In this document: in pieces, positions 1 through 8,242 of the stretch
Layout of the letters: each line of letters opens with the position of its first letter
Position numbering within the stretch: position 1 is the stretch's first letter
Assembly (NCBI GenBank): GCA_035495315.1
Contig: DATJGF010000036.1
Coordinates: 1-64,000 of the forward strand
Reading direction: 5' to 3'
Source of the DNA: DATJGF01 sp035495315
GTDB lineage: Bacteria > Verrucomicrobiota > Verrucomicrobiia > Limisphaerales > UBA8199
Length of the DNA: 64,000 bases
The notes under the pieces: model-generated
The model's database searches: none
What the model saw: the letters and a program-made list of their open reading frames with translations, nothing else
What the model was told of the DNA's origin: nothing
Translations under genes and position numbers: made by a program

Positions 1-117
1 AAGGCGATTTATTAAACGTTTGAGCGCGACAATTCGCGCTTTATCTTGAGCCTTTGCCGCCCTTTCTAATGCCTCTACCCTAGACTCGATTTCATTGAGT
101 TTCAGACTCGTGTTCAC
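1..117 (-). CDS. Partial coiled-coil protein (N-terminus only)
   Basis: An open frame runs leftwards off the window edge from a GTG at 117, immediately after an in-frame stop. Its 39 visible residues are highly charged and heptad-like (MNTSLKLNEIESRVEALERA and onward), as expected of a coiled coil. I see no convincing ribosome binding site, and most of the gene lies outside the window, so neither the start nor the function can be established. It could be a chance frame. Confidence 0.35.
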   Translation of the reverse strand, partial: MNTSLKLNEIESRVEALERAAKAQDKARIVALKRLINRL

Positions 118-517
118 TCAACTGCAAAACAGACTCGCGGCGCTGATAAAATCAATTTTGGGCAGCCCCGTCAACTAGCGAAGCCAACGCGGGCCACCCC
201 GGGGGGCGCGCAACCTTATCTGGGGGGCAGCGCGCAGTCCCAGCAACGAGAAGAGCAGTCTTAATGCCTATCTCAAAATTGAGAGAAACGCCTAAAAAGG
301 GACTTTAGGCAGTCCTTACTATGTGCACGGGTTGGACGTTCTGATCATGAGGTTGAACAGCTCTCGCCCTCAGAACGCGATTTCTCAACACTATTGGAAA
401 CTTGGCCTTCCGGAAGCGCCATCTCTGCGCTTGCCATCGTCCACCATTCCCGTTTGCATAGGCGCGTTAACCCAAACAACAAAAAATGCAAACTGGCGGC
501 GGCCCGAATAGCTCTTT
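118..517. other. Intergenic region without a recognisable gene
   Basis: No reading frame here looks like a real protein. It holds two small hairpins: TCTCAAAATTGAGA at 271-284 and a GCCTAAA/TTTAGGC stem with a 7-nt loop at 290-310. The second could end leftward or rightward transcription but lacks a clear T-run. The region presumably also carries the promoter of the PQQ-like gene at 518. Confidence 0.4.
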
Positions 518-1816
518 ATGAAACGACTCTCGCATCTTCTGTTGTTAGCCAACCTCCTCTCCTTCGCGGCCCTTGCCGAAAACTGGCCGCAATGGCGGGG
601 CCCGTTCTTTAACGGCTCGACCTCCGAGAGCAACTTGCCGACGCAATGGAGCAAGACCGAAAATGTCACCTGGGTCACTCCGTTGCCGGGTTATAGCGGG
701 GCAACCCCAGTAGTTTGGGAAGATTCCGTCTTCGTCTCCAGCCCGGATGGAGAAAAAAACCTGCTGTTGCTATGCATCGATCGAAAGACAGGAAAGGTTC
801 GTTGGCAACAAATCGTCTCTGACGGCAACCAGGAAAAAGGCCGCAACAATATGGCATCGCCCTCCCCGGTCACCGATGGCCATAACGTCTTTCTGCTCGT
901 GGGCACTGGCAAACTGGCCGCATTCGACTTTTCGGGAAAGGAACTTTGGCGGCGCGACCTCGCCAAGGATTACGGCCGCTTCTCGATTAATTGGTTGTAT
1001 GGCTCCAGCCCGCTGCTGTACCGAAACAAACTCTATGTCGAGGTGCTCCAGGCAAATCCGCCGGATTACCCTCAGGCCCGGGATGACAAACCGGAACGCG
1101 AATCATTCCTGCTTTGCCTCGACCCCGCTACCGGCAAAAATCTTTGGCGCCACGCGCGGCGGACCGACGCTATCAGCGAGGCGCAGGAGGCCTACACGAC
1201 GCCCATTCCGTGCCAGAAAGACAACCATTCCGAGATTATCGTGGTCGGTGGCGACTATATAACGGCGCACGACCCCGACAAGGGAGATGAACTCTGGCGG
1301 TGTGCGGGCTTGAACGATCGTCACGAGATGTTCTGGCGCATAGTCCCTTCTCCTGTGGTTGCTGCCGGCCTGATTATTGCCTGCGGTCCCAAACGCGACC
1401 CCGTGCTCGCGATTCGCGACGGCGGCCATGGCATGGTCACCGCAACCCACATGGCGTGGAAATCCAAAGAATTCTCCGCCGATTGCGTCACCCCTTTGTT
1501 CTATCAAAACAAACTGTTCGTGCTCGACGGCGACAAGCAAATCATGACCTGCCTCGAACCAACCAGCGGGACAAAGAAGTGGCAAGGTAACCTCGGCGTG
1601 CGCGACATCTTCCGCGCCTCGCCGACAGGCGCCGATGGCAAAGTTTATTGTCTCAGCGAAGCTGGGACGGTCGTCGTGCTGAGCGCCGGAGATGAGTTCA
1701 ATATCATTTCCACAATTTCGATGGGCGAGGCGCCGGTGCGTTCATCAATCGCTGCCGCTCAGGGCGAACTCTTCATCCGCACCGCGCAGAACCTCTATTG
1801 CATCGGCCGCAAATAG
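518..1816 (+). CDS. Exported PQQ-like beta-propeller protein
   Basis: A 432-residue protein that opens with a cleavable signal peptide (MKRLSHLLLLANLLSFAALA) followed by ENWPQWRGP, the hallmark start of the PQQ-like/BamB-like propellers common in Verrucomicrobia and Planctomycetes. Repeats such as LLLCIDRKTGKVRWQ, LAAFDFSGKELWRRD, LLCLDPATGKNLWRH and MTCLEPTSGTKKWQG mark blades of an eight-bladed propeller. It is predicted to be periplasmic. Nothing identifies a cofactor or substrate, and many members of this group probably bind no PQQ. It stands alone ahead of a Nudix gene with an unrelated role. Confidence 0.85.
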   Translation: MKRLSHLLLLANLLSFAALAENWPQWRGPFFNGSTSESNLPTQWSKTENVTWVTPLPGYSGATPVVWEDSVFVSSPDGEKNLLLLCIDRKTGKVRWQQIVSDGNQEKGRNNMASPSPVTDGHNVFLLVGTGKLAAFDFSGKELWRRDLAKDYGRFSINWLYGSSPLLYRNKLYVEVLQANPPDYPQARDDKPERESFLLCLDPATGKNLWRHARRTDAISEAQEAYTTPIPCQKDNHSEIIVVGGDYITAHDPDKGDELWRCAGLNDRHEMFWRIVPSPVVAAGLIIACGPKRDPVLAIRDGGHGMVTATHMAWKSKEFSADCVTPLFYQNKLFVLDGDKQIMTCLEPTSGTKKWQGNLGVRDIFRASPTGADGKVYCLSEAGTVVVLSAGDEFNIISTISMGEAPVRSSIAAAQGELFIRTAQNLYCIGRK

Positions 1817-1847
1817 CTTGCTGCCGAAGCTTCTGCGAGAACCCGGC

Positions 1848-2360
1848 ATGATGCCGTACAAGATTTCCACCTTGCTGTATTGTTTCAACGAGGCGGACCA
1901 GGTGTTGTTGATGGAGCGCGCGCAGGAACCCAACCTGGGCCTGTGGAGTCCCTGCGGCGGAAAACTCCGAACCGACACCGGTGAATCGCCTTATGCGTGC
2001 GCTTGTCGCGAGGCGCAGGAAGAACTCGGCATGAACATAACCACCTCGGACCTGCACCTGACTGGAATTGTTAGTGAGCATGGCTACGAAGGCCAAAGTC
2101 ACTGGCTGATGTTCCTGTTTGAAGTTCGCAAGCGTTTAACGGTTTTGCCGCCAGCTCATCGGGAAGGAAGATTTCAGTTTTTTGACCGAACTGCCTTGGA
2201 AAAGTTGAAGCTGCCGCAAACGGATCGGGAGCGGATTTGGCCGTGGTTTTGGCAATATCGCGACGGGTTTTTCGCCGCGCATTGCCATTGCCACCCCGGC
2301 GGCACAAACGAGTGGACGTTAGAAGAATCGACTTTATCTAATTGGAAGTTGGGACCATGA
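1848..2360 (+). CDS. Nudix hydrolase
   Basis: A 170-residue Nudix-family pyrophosphohydrolase that would cleave a nucleoside diphosphate linked to another moiety; the substrate is unknown. The Nudix box is visible as GGKLRTDTGES followed by REAQEELGM at about residues 36-65. The spacing between the first Gly and the first Glu is seven residues rather than the usual five, so the loop carries a two-residue insertion. The frame stays open upstream to 1692, inside the previous gene, but homology-like sequence begins at MMPYKISTLLY, so I place the start at the ATG at 1848 (a second ATG follows directly). Confidence 0.82.
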   Translation: MMPYKISTLLYCFNEADQVLLMERAQEPNLGLWSPCGGKLRTDTGESPYACACREAQEELGMNITTSDLHLTGIVSEHGYEGQSHWLMFLFEVRKRLTVLPPAHREGRFQFFDRTALEKLKLPQTDRERIWPWFWQYRDGFFAAHCHCHPGGTNEWTLEESTLSNWKLGP

Positions 2361-2381
2361 ATCTGGGCAATATCCCTCGTC

Positions 2382-2429
2382 ATCGTCCTCGTCCTCACTT
2401 ACGAGGACGAGGAAGAGAACGAGGACGAT
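2382..2429. repeat. Palindromic GAGGACGA/TCGTCCTC element
   Basis: In the gap between the Nudix gene and tadA, ATCGTCCTCGTCCTC (2382-2396) is followed after six bases by GAGGACGAGGA, and then by a second CGAGGACGAT, forming alternative hairpins. Downstream, at 2453-2473, lies CTCCTGACGTCGTCTCCTACA. This resembles one arm of the inverted repeat at 10046-10115. The region may hold a degraded intergenic element. Confidence 0.5.
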
Positions 2430-2479
2430 CTCGACCACGCTTGATTTGAGTCTCCTGACGTCGTCTCCTACATAGGTTT

Positions 2480-2971
2480 ATGGACCAGCCAATAATTGAT
2501 CTACAAAGCGACCATTATTTCATGGGTGAGGCCCTGCGCCAGGCGGCCCGGGCGTACGAGGCGGAGGAAGTACCGGTCGGCGCCGTGGTTGTGCGTGAGG
2601 GACACATCATTGCCAGAGGATATAATCAGGTCGAACTGCTGAAGGACGCGACGGCTCACGCCGAAATGCTGGCCCTGACCGCAGCGGAGCAGGCCGTCGG
2701 CGATTGGCGCCTCACCGACTGCACCCTCTACATCACGAAGGAACCTTGCCCGATGTGCGCGGGGGCATGCGTCCATGTGCGGCTGGCACGAGTGGTTTTC
2801 GGCGCAAGTGACCCCAAAGGCGGGGCCGCCGGCAGCGCGTTGAACCTGCTCGACTTTCCGGCTCTAAATCATCGCACTCAGATCACTGCCGGCGTGCGCG
2901 AGCCGGAATGCCGGCACTTGCTTCAGACCTTTTTTGCCGAGCAACGCAAACGAGGCGAGCCAAAAAATTAA
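2480..2971 (+). CDS. tadA: tRNA-specific adenosine deaminase
   Basis: A 163-residue cytidine/deoxycytidylate deaminase-fold enzyme. By family it converts adenosine 34 of tRNA-Arg(ACG) to inosine, an essential decoding step in the cytoplasm. The zinc site is complete: HAEM (His ligand plus catalytic Glu, about residues 58-61) and PCPMCAG (two Cys ligands, about residues 88-94). The DPKGGAAGS loop and C-terminal FFAEQRKR helix are typical of TadA rather than free-nucleoside deaminases. Length matches the family. It appears to be monocistronic. Confidence 0.93.
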   Translation: MDQPIIDLQSDHYFMGEALRQAARAYEAEEVPVGAVVVREGHIIARGYNQVELLKDATAHAEMLALTAAEQAVGDWRLTDCTLYITKEPCPMCAGACVHVRLARVVFGASDPKGGAAGSALNLLDFPALNHRTQITAGVREPECRHLLQTFFAEQRKRGEPKN

Positions 2972-3025
2972 TAGATGACCGTTGCACCGGGAAGAGTTTG
3001 ATCCATAATTCAGTCAGAAAAACCA

Positions 3026-3784
3026 GTGGGCTTAAACGAATCGAAGTACATTCAAAAAAAGGGCTACCTGTCGCGGTACTCGCACGAGCGCACGGTCGCG
3101 CTCCGCGAAGGCGCGGTGCGGTGTGGCGAAGAGGAATGGTTGCGCTCCGTCCGCGAGGACCTGCCCAAATTCGTGCCATTTCTGACCCGGAAATGTGACC
3201 TGGAATTCCGCGGACGCATTCTCGAAATCGGGGCCGGCGCAGCCTGGCTCAGCGCTGAACTATCGAAACTCCCCAAAGTCGTCGAAGTCGTGGCGACGGA
3301 TTTTTCCCCCAAACTGTTGCAGGAACAAGCGCCCAGGATCTTCACCCTGCTCAATGCCAAAAGCGCGAAGATCACCCGCACACCCGGCGATTTTCATAAA
3401 TTGGATTTTCCGGGCAATTATTTCGATTTTGTCGTCTCCTCGGCCGTGCTGCACGAGGCCGCGAACATTGTTCAAGTCCTGCGTGAGGTGAAGCGTGTCC
3501 TAAAACCCGGTGGCAAATTTGTCGCCATCCGCGAGCCGGTTTGGCCGCTGGTCAAAATGAAATCACGCGCCAAGATGATGGCTAAGCTCGTAAACACAGG
3601 GGTTAACGAACGTTTTTATGCACTCGCTGATTTCAAGGAATTCTTCCGGCAAGCCTCTTTGCCGCTGCAAGTCAAACGAGTGAACGTCTCGAGCGGGTTT
3701 AAATTCTACTTCAACGCGGTGGTCAACGGCTTGACGCATGCCCGGTATGCTTTCATTGGGACCAAGCGCGGTGCCGGCCACTAA
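3026..3784 (+). CDS. Class I SAM-dependent methyltransferase
   Basis: A 252-residue methyltransferase. Motif I, ILEIGAGAAWLSAEL, binds S-adenosylmethionine at about residues 68-82. It is followed by a motif II Asp (VVATDFSP), a motif IV region (YFDFVVSSAVLHE) and the KRVLKPGGKFVAIREP segment typical of the UbiE/Methyltransf_11 group. The acceptor is unknown. The start is a GTG at 3026 with no strong ribosome binding site, so the first few residues are uncertain. It converges on the minus-strand gene ending at 3790, with only five bases between the stops. Confidence 0.85.
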   Translation: MGLNESKYIQKKGYLSRYSHERTVALREGAVRCGEEEWLRSVREDLPKFVPFLTRKCDLEFRGRILEIGAGAAWLSAELSKLPKVVEVVATDFSPKLLQEQAPRIFTLLNAKSAKITRTPGDFHKLDFPGNYFDFVVSSAVLHEAANIVQVLREVKRVLKPGGKFVAIREPVWPLVKMKSRAKMMAKLVNTGVNERFYALADFKEFFRQASLPLQVKRVNVSSGFKFYFNAVVNGLTHARYAFIGTKRGAGH

Positions 3785-3789
3785 GAAAT

Positions 3790-4395
3790 TCAAGCGGCTG
3801 GCTTCGGAGTCGTCGCCCCCGGTTTGATAATGGCTGCGATCACCAGCCCCGCAACGCCAAAACCCACCACATGCTCGGCAATTTGCGCCAGCGTATAGGC
3901 CGAGGGGAACCCATACCAATTCCAATCGGGTACATTCACAGCTACTCCTGCAATCAACCCGATGACGGTGACGAAGAAGACGCGTTTGGCGAACGACCCC
4001 AAGCAGCCCAACACCATGCTGATCAGCGTCGCGGCGAGCAGCGAACTGGCGCAGTTGGTTGCCAATTCGGTTCCAAGCTGCCCTCCGCTAAGCATCGCGG
4101 CGGGTGGCTGATGAAATAGCAACAATCCGTGTGGCGACGTCTGGAACAGCTGCTCGGCCTTCTTGCGCGACTCTTCATTGACCGGCATTGGTGTCCCGGG
4201 CGGCGATTCCGGCCATGGGAAAATGTACAAGCCATCTTCCTTGATTTGAGCGCTGATGGCAGGCAGCACGGCGTCCTGATGCGGCATCGTCTTGAACCCC
4301 GCCTCGCCGAGGGGCAGGACCATGTGCGAGATAAAACCCCACAAGAACATGACTACGCCCCCAATCAAACCCGCCAGAATGATCTTGAAGTTCAT
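3790..4395 (-). CDS. Hypothetical small membrane protein
   Basis: A 201-residue protein starting at MNFKIILAGLIGGVVMFLWGF. An AAAGGAA ribosome binding site lies just upstream, so I prefer this start over longer in-frame possibilities reaching 4635. An N-terminal membrane helix is followed by a roughly 90-residue soluble loop rich in Pro and polar residues, then three closely packed C-terminal helices (about residues 110-195). The overall pattern resembles uncharacterised DUF1761/YeeE-like membrane proteins, but I do not recognise a specific family. No enzyme motif is visible. Confidence 0.72.
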   Translation of the reverse strand: MNFKIILAGLIGGVVMFLWGFISHMVLPLGEAGFKTMPHQDAVLPAISAQIKEDGLYIFPWPESPPGTPMPVNEESRKKAEQLFQTSPHGLLLFHQPPAAMLSGGQLGTELATNCASSLLAATLISMVLGCLGSFAKRVFFVTVIGLIAGVAVNVPDWNWYGFPSAYTLAQIAEHVVGFGVAGLVIAAIIKPGATTPKPAA

Positions 4396-4701
4396 AAGTT
4401 TCCTTTGCCTGTTCGGGAATTCGGCCGCGACAGTACTTCCTCTTCGCGGGGGCAACAAGCCGAAACTCAATATTGCAGACAGATTTGGGAGTGCGCCAGT
4501 GTCGTGACTCACTTGATCGTGGCTGTTATGAAAAGCGCCAAGGCATTGGCGCACCCCCGAAAGCTGCGGCACTGCGTTATAAACTCTGGAACCTTTTGTA
4601 GATGCGGCTTTTCCGTGGACAAAGAACATTGACACCGTATGACACAGTTGCTAACCATGGCACGTCCTTTACGGTTGGGACGAAGTGGCAGGGCGAGATC
4701 A
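4396..4701. other. Divergent intergenic region with a palindromic element
   Basis: This gap separates the minus-strand membrane gene from the plus-strand VWA gene and should hold both promoters. Apart from the inverted-repeat element at 4487-4558, described separately, I see no gene or clear regulatory motif. Confidence 0.5.
4487..4558. repeat. Family-D palindromic element (GGAGTGCGCCAGT type), copy 1
   Basis: The left arm TTGGGAGTGCGCCAGTG and right arm AAGGCATTGGCGCACCCCC form an imperfect inverted repeat. The same arms recur at 45174-45260 and, perfectly conserved, at 59295-59370. This is the most degenerate of the three copies. It lies in the divergent promoter gap, so it may have altered local transcription when it arrived. 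Confidence 0.65.
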
Positions 4702-5421
4702 ATGATGAAAGAACTCCTATCCCTGGCTTTCCTCACAGTTTTATGTCTGGGCGCGTTGCAGTCCGCCTCCCTTTGCGCCGCCGAAGAGGAAGGAGTTGCC
4801 TTGGCAATCATCTATGATACCTCCGGCAGTATGCGCGATCCTGTGGCTGACCAAACCGGCGGGGCAGCACCTAAATATGTCATCGCCAATCGCGCGCTTA
4901 AGGCCGTCGCCAACCAAATCCAGGCATTTGCGACCAACAGTGCTAAAGGCAGTGCCCGAAAGATCTATACCGGCCTTTTCACCTTTGAAGGTGAGCATGC
5001 ACGCGTTGCGGTCCCGATGAAAGCCTTTGACCGGGACGTGCTTCGGAACTGGGCCGACCATTTCTCTAATCCAAGTGGCAATACTCCCCTGGGCAATACA
5101 CTGAACGCGGCAGGACGCGCGGTGCTGGATACTCACCTGGCGCGCAAGCACGTGTTGGTAATCACCGACGGCATCAACACCGCCGGACCGCCCCCGGCAA
5201 CTGTCCTGCCGAAACTCAAACAACAAGCGACCCAGCAAGGCACCAGCCTGTCAGTTCACTTCGTCGCGTTCGATGTCGATGCGAAAGTCTTTGACCCGCT
5301 GAAGAAGCAGGGCGCGACGGTGGTGGCCGCGGGCGACGAAAAACAGCTCAATTCGCAATTGCAGTATATTTTGCAGCAGAAAATCCTGCTCGAAGACGAA
5401 GAAACCCCGCAAAAGAAATAG
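4702..5421 (+). CDS. Exported von Willebrand factor A (VWA) domain protein
   Basis: A 239-residue protein. The start at 4702 gives a normal signal peptide (about residues 1-27, ending LCAA); the in-frame ATG at 4639 would add a basic extension without purpose. The VWA fold follows directly: the MIDAS metal site is D39-T-S41-G-S43, with the supporting Thr in GNTPLGNTL and Asp in VITDGINTAG. It is predicted to be secreted to the periplasm, where such domains bind partners through a Mg ion. It is the first gene of a tight cluster, with a 12-bp gap to the PspA-like gene. The C-terminal tail is Glu-rich (EDEETPQKK). Confidence 0.85.
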   Translation: MMKELLSLAFLTVLCLGALQSASLCAAEEEGVALAIIYDTSGSMRDPVADQTGGAAPKYVIANRALKAVANQIQAFATNSAKGSARKIYTGLFTFEGEHARVAVPMKAFDRDVLRNWADHFSNPSGNTPLGNTLNAAGRAVLDTHLARKHVLVITDGINTAGPPPATVLPKLKQQATQQGTSLSVHFVAFDVDAKVFDPLKKQGATVVAAGDEKQLNSQLQYILQQKILLEDEETPQKK

Positions 5422-5433
5422 AAAGGAATCCCT

Positions 5434-6198
5434 ATGTTCAGAGCTATCAAACGAGTATTCATCTGGCTTGGCCTGATGGCGGAGAAAGCAACCGAAACCG
5501 ATGCCATAAACCAGGCAGTTGTCGAACGGGGCATCCGTGATTCGAAAGCCAAGGCCGATAAAGCGCATTATGCTAACGGTCAATTGGCCGGCCAGATCGC
5601 TTTGCTTCGAGACCAAATCAAACGGCAAGACCGGCAGCGGGACGAATTGCAGGGACTGCTCCAGGCGGCGGCGGCCGCGAATGACGAGGCCAATGGCGCA
5701 CATTACGCCGAGGAATTGGCGACTCTGGAACAGGACCTCAACGAGAATAAAAGCCAGGCCGACAACCTCGAGCAGCTTTACAAGCAGAATACTTCGATTA
5801 TCGCCGAGAGCCTCCGCGAAATTCAGCGATTCCAGCGCGATTTCGAAGCGGTTAAGGCCAAGGTGGCTATCGGGCGTTCCCTGGAGAATCTCGCGACCAT
5901 GATGAAAAGCTCGATTTCGGAACTGCAAGGGATGATGGGCGGCGAGATGGGCCAGTCGATGCAGCAACTCCGCCAGTCTGCCGCCGCCGGTGAAGGCCAA
6001 ATGCGGGCGACGTTGGACCTGGCGAAAGAGATGGGCTCGGGGATAGCTCGCCAACAAGAGGCCCGCAAAGCCCGCGGCGCGCTGCTGTTTCAGGAGTACA
6101 AAAAGAAAATGGGGATGGTGCAGCCCGAAGTTGCAGCGACAACGCCGGCACAACCGGCGGCTCCGCAACCCGAGCGGCAGAAAATCCCCGAAAAATGA
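5434..6198 (+). CDS. PspA/IM30-like coiled-coil membrane-stress protein
   Basis: A 254-residue, almost entirely helical protein. The first 20 residues (MFRAIKRVFIWLGLMAEKAT) form an amphipathic helix like the membrane-binding helix of PspA. Long heptad-rich segments follow (about residues 30-135 and 140-230), broken near the MMGGEMGQ stretch, and the tail is Ala/Pro/Gln-rich. PspA/Vipp1 proteins are ESCRT-III relatives that coat and repair inner membranes. The match here is by architecture rather than clear signature, so a diverged family member is the fair call. It follows the VWA gene by 12 bp with a GAAAGGAA ribosome binding site. Confidence 0.72.
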   Translation: MFRAIKRVFIWLGLMAEKATETDAINQAVVERGIRDSKAKADKAHYANGQLAGQIALLRDQIKRQDRQRDELQGLLQAAAAANDEANGAHYAEELATLEQDLNENKSQADNLEQLYKQNTSIIAESLREIQRFQRDFEAVKAKVAIGRSLENLATMMKSSISELQGMMGGEMGQSMQQLRQSAAAGEGQMRATLDLAKEMGSGIARQQEARKARGALLFQEYKKKMGMVQPEVAATTPAQPAAPQPERQKIPEK

Positions 6199-6241
6199 TA
6201 TGTCGTGGACCTAAACTAATCCTCAAGCGAGAAAGATTTCT

Positions 6242-7978
6242 ATGACAACACGAGGCAAAATAGTCCTGACGATTCTGTTACTGGGCGTGGTCGGGTTCGG
6301 TGTGTACCGGTGGTGGGACAAAATCGCGCCCCAAACCAAGCCACAGAACCAGTCGCTTGATGTCGCCAAAGTAAAACAGCAACTGGCTCACGATAGGGAG
6401 GCCGCGGCCGACATTCCCCTCTTGATCGGCACCAATGCCGCGACGCTGGTCGAGCGCTCTGGGATTCCGGCCGTCACCGGTGTGAGTGATTACGCCAAGC
6501 CGACCAAGGATGGCAAACCGGTGGTCGAATTTCCGATCAACATCTGGCCGGGTTGGGCACCGATTATTGTCGCCAACCAGGGCATGGAACCCAACGACCA
6601 GAGCGTATTCGCAAAAAAATACGGCTTCTACGTCCGGCTCAGCATAGTCGATGACCCAGTAAAGGCGCGCGACCTGTTTGCCAGCGGCCAAAGTCACATC
6701 CTCTGGGGCACGTTGGACATGATTGCCCTGTTCGCGCCGGAACTGGTGAAAGACTCACGCACGGTTCCTGTGGTTTGTCAGCAAATCGATTTCTCCGGCG
6801 GGGGCGACGGCGTGGTCGCGCGCGGGGAGATCCGCAGTATAAACGATCTGCGCATGGTTAACGGCAAACGGAAGAAAGTCGTGCTGGCCCAGAATTCACC
6901 GAGTCATTATTTGATCATGTCACTGCTGATCGATGCGGGCATCGACCCTGGCGACGTTGACTTCAAATGGGCGGCGGACGCGCCGTCGGCCGCGAAGATT
7001 TTTCTGCAGGACCCAACCTATGACGCATTTGTCGGTTGGTCACCCGACATTTACAACATTACGGACAAGCGAAAGGATACGCGTCTGGTTGTATCGACCG
7101 GCACCGCCAATCACCTGATCGCCGATGTCTGGGCCGTGCGAAACGACTTTTATCGCGATCACCCCGATGTCGTCTCGGGATTGGTTCGCGGCATTTTCGA
7201 CGGCATGGATATGGTCCGCAAAGACCCCAAGATGGCAGCTCGGGCTTTGGCTACTGCCTATAAACTGCCGGAGGAAGACTGTGGCAAAATGATCGGCAGC
7301 GATGGCGGTATTACCGAAGGCGATGCCCATCTCACCAATTATCGCGAAAATGCGAAGTTCTTCCTGGACCCATTCAATCCCGCCAATTTTGAGGTGGTGT
7401 GGAACAGCGCTTCGACCATTTACAAGTCTCTGGGGACCATCAACACGAGTGTCCCGCCGGCAAAGGTGAAGGCCGCGACAGTCCTTGCCGCCATGTCGGA
7501 GGCTTACAAGGATGTGCGTGATCTTTCGCAGCCCACGTTCCGGCCGGATGCAATGATCAAGCTGAGCGCCGAGGCCGGGGCCGGGCAGGTCCTCACTAAA
7601 GCAGTGATGATCTCGTTTGAGCCGAATAAATCGGTCCTTAATGCCGAATATGACAACAGCATTCCCGGCACGCTAGAAGAGATCGGCAAACTCGCTGGGC
7701 GTTTCGGCAACGCCTACATCATCATCGAAGGCAATACCGACGCGAGCCGCAAGGGTATTGTTCCCCCGGATCTCGTGCGCCAGCTTTCCTATGACCGCGC
7801 GGACGCAGTGCGCCGCGCGATTATGGACAAATACAAGTTCGACCCGAATAAATTCAAAGTGGTAGGAAACGGCTGGGATAATCCGCTGCCCGGCTGCACC
7901 GACCCCAGTAACGCCGAGCACAACAAAAAGAATCGCCGGGTAGAAGTGAAGGTCTTCCCGCTGGAATCGGGAGCATGA
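6242..7978 (+). CDS. Membrane-anchored ABC substrate-binding protein fused to an OmpA peptidoglycan-binding domain
   Basis: A 578-residue fusion. An uncleaved N-terminal helix (KIVLTILLLGVVGFGVYRWW, residues about 6-25) anchors it. Residues about 90-400 form an NMT1/SsuA-like periplasmic binding protein (INIWPGWAPIIVANQG, the GTLDMIALFAPE region, an NSPSHYLIMSLLIDAG hinge). From about residue 450 an OmpA-C domain follows: ISFEPNKS, EGNTDASRKG, LSYDRADAVRRAIM and KKNRRVEVKVF contain the Asp and Arg positions that bind diaminopimelate in this family. The protein should therefore be tied both to a membrane and to the cell wall. The next genes supply the matching permease and ATPase. The ligand is unknown. 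Confidence 0.86.
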   Translation: MTTRGKIVLTILLLGVVGFGVYRWWDKIAPQTKPQNQSLDVAKVKQQLAHDREAAADIPLLIGTNAATLVERSGIPAVTGVSDYAKPTKDGKPVVEFPINIWPGWAPIIVANQGMEPNDQSVFAKKYGFYVRLSIVDDPVKARDLFASGQSHILWGTLDMIALFAPELVKDSRTVPVVCQQIDFSGGGDGVVARGEIRSINDLRMVNGKRKKVVLAQNSPSHYLIMSLLIDAGIDPGDVDFKWAADAPSAAKIFLQDPTYDAFVGWSPDIYNITDKRKDTRLVVSTGTANHLIADVWAVRNDFYRDHPDVVSGLVRGIFDGMDMVRKDPKMAARALATAYKLPEEDCGKMIGSDGGITEGDAHLTNYRENAKFFLDPFNPANFEVVWNSASTIYKSLGTINTSVPPAKVKAATVLAAMSEAYKDVRDLSQPTFRPDAMIKLSAEAGAGQVLTKAVMISFEPNKSVLNAEYDNSIPGTLEEIGKLAGRFGNAYIIIEGNTDASRKGIVPPDLVRQLSYDRADAVRRAIMDKYKFDPNKFKVVGNGWDNPLPGCTDPSNAEHNKKNRRVEVKVFPLESGA

Positions 7979-8037
7979 TTGAAGATGAGCTACCGAGACT
8001 CAGATTGCGGCAGTTGCAACGACGCATTTCGCGGCGG

Positions 8038-8188
8038 TCTCATTAACACCCCGCTTCAGCGGGGTGAGCGTGTGATCCGTCGCCTCCTTAACTGCTTCAG
8101 CAGTTTACTCCAGGCGCCTGCAACCGCTAAAGCGGTTGACGATTTCCATGCTCGCTCTGCACCCCGCTGAAGCGGGGTGTTAATGAGA
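8038..8188. repeat. REPIN/MITE-like element with perfect 29-bp terminal inverted repeats
   Basis: The arms at 8038-8066 and 8160-8188 are exact reverse complements over 29 bases. Each arm is itself a hairpin (CCCCGCT-TC-AGCGGGG). Between them lie two further hairpins with the same kind of core: AACTGCT-TC-AGCAGTT and CAACCGCT-AA-AGCGGTTG. The element interrupts the otherwise compact cluster between the binding-protein gene and its permease gene. As RNA it could form a strong nested structure that tunes expression of the genes downstream. Confidence 0.85.
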
Positions 8189-8242
8189 TGAGCTGCCTAC
8201 TGACTTTGTGACGCAGCAAACGCATTCAACACGTTATCCCGC

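Noticed and set aside
5251..6168. A 305-codon minus-strand frame
   Set aside because: It is antisense to the VWA and PspA-like genes and shows only Leu/Arg/His-rich shadow sequence.
8038..8188. Reading the nested hairpins as a riboswitch
   Set aside because: The perfect terminal inverted repeats and related cores in every hairpin fit a mobile palindromic element better than a ligand-binding leader.
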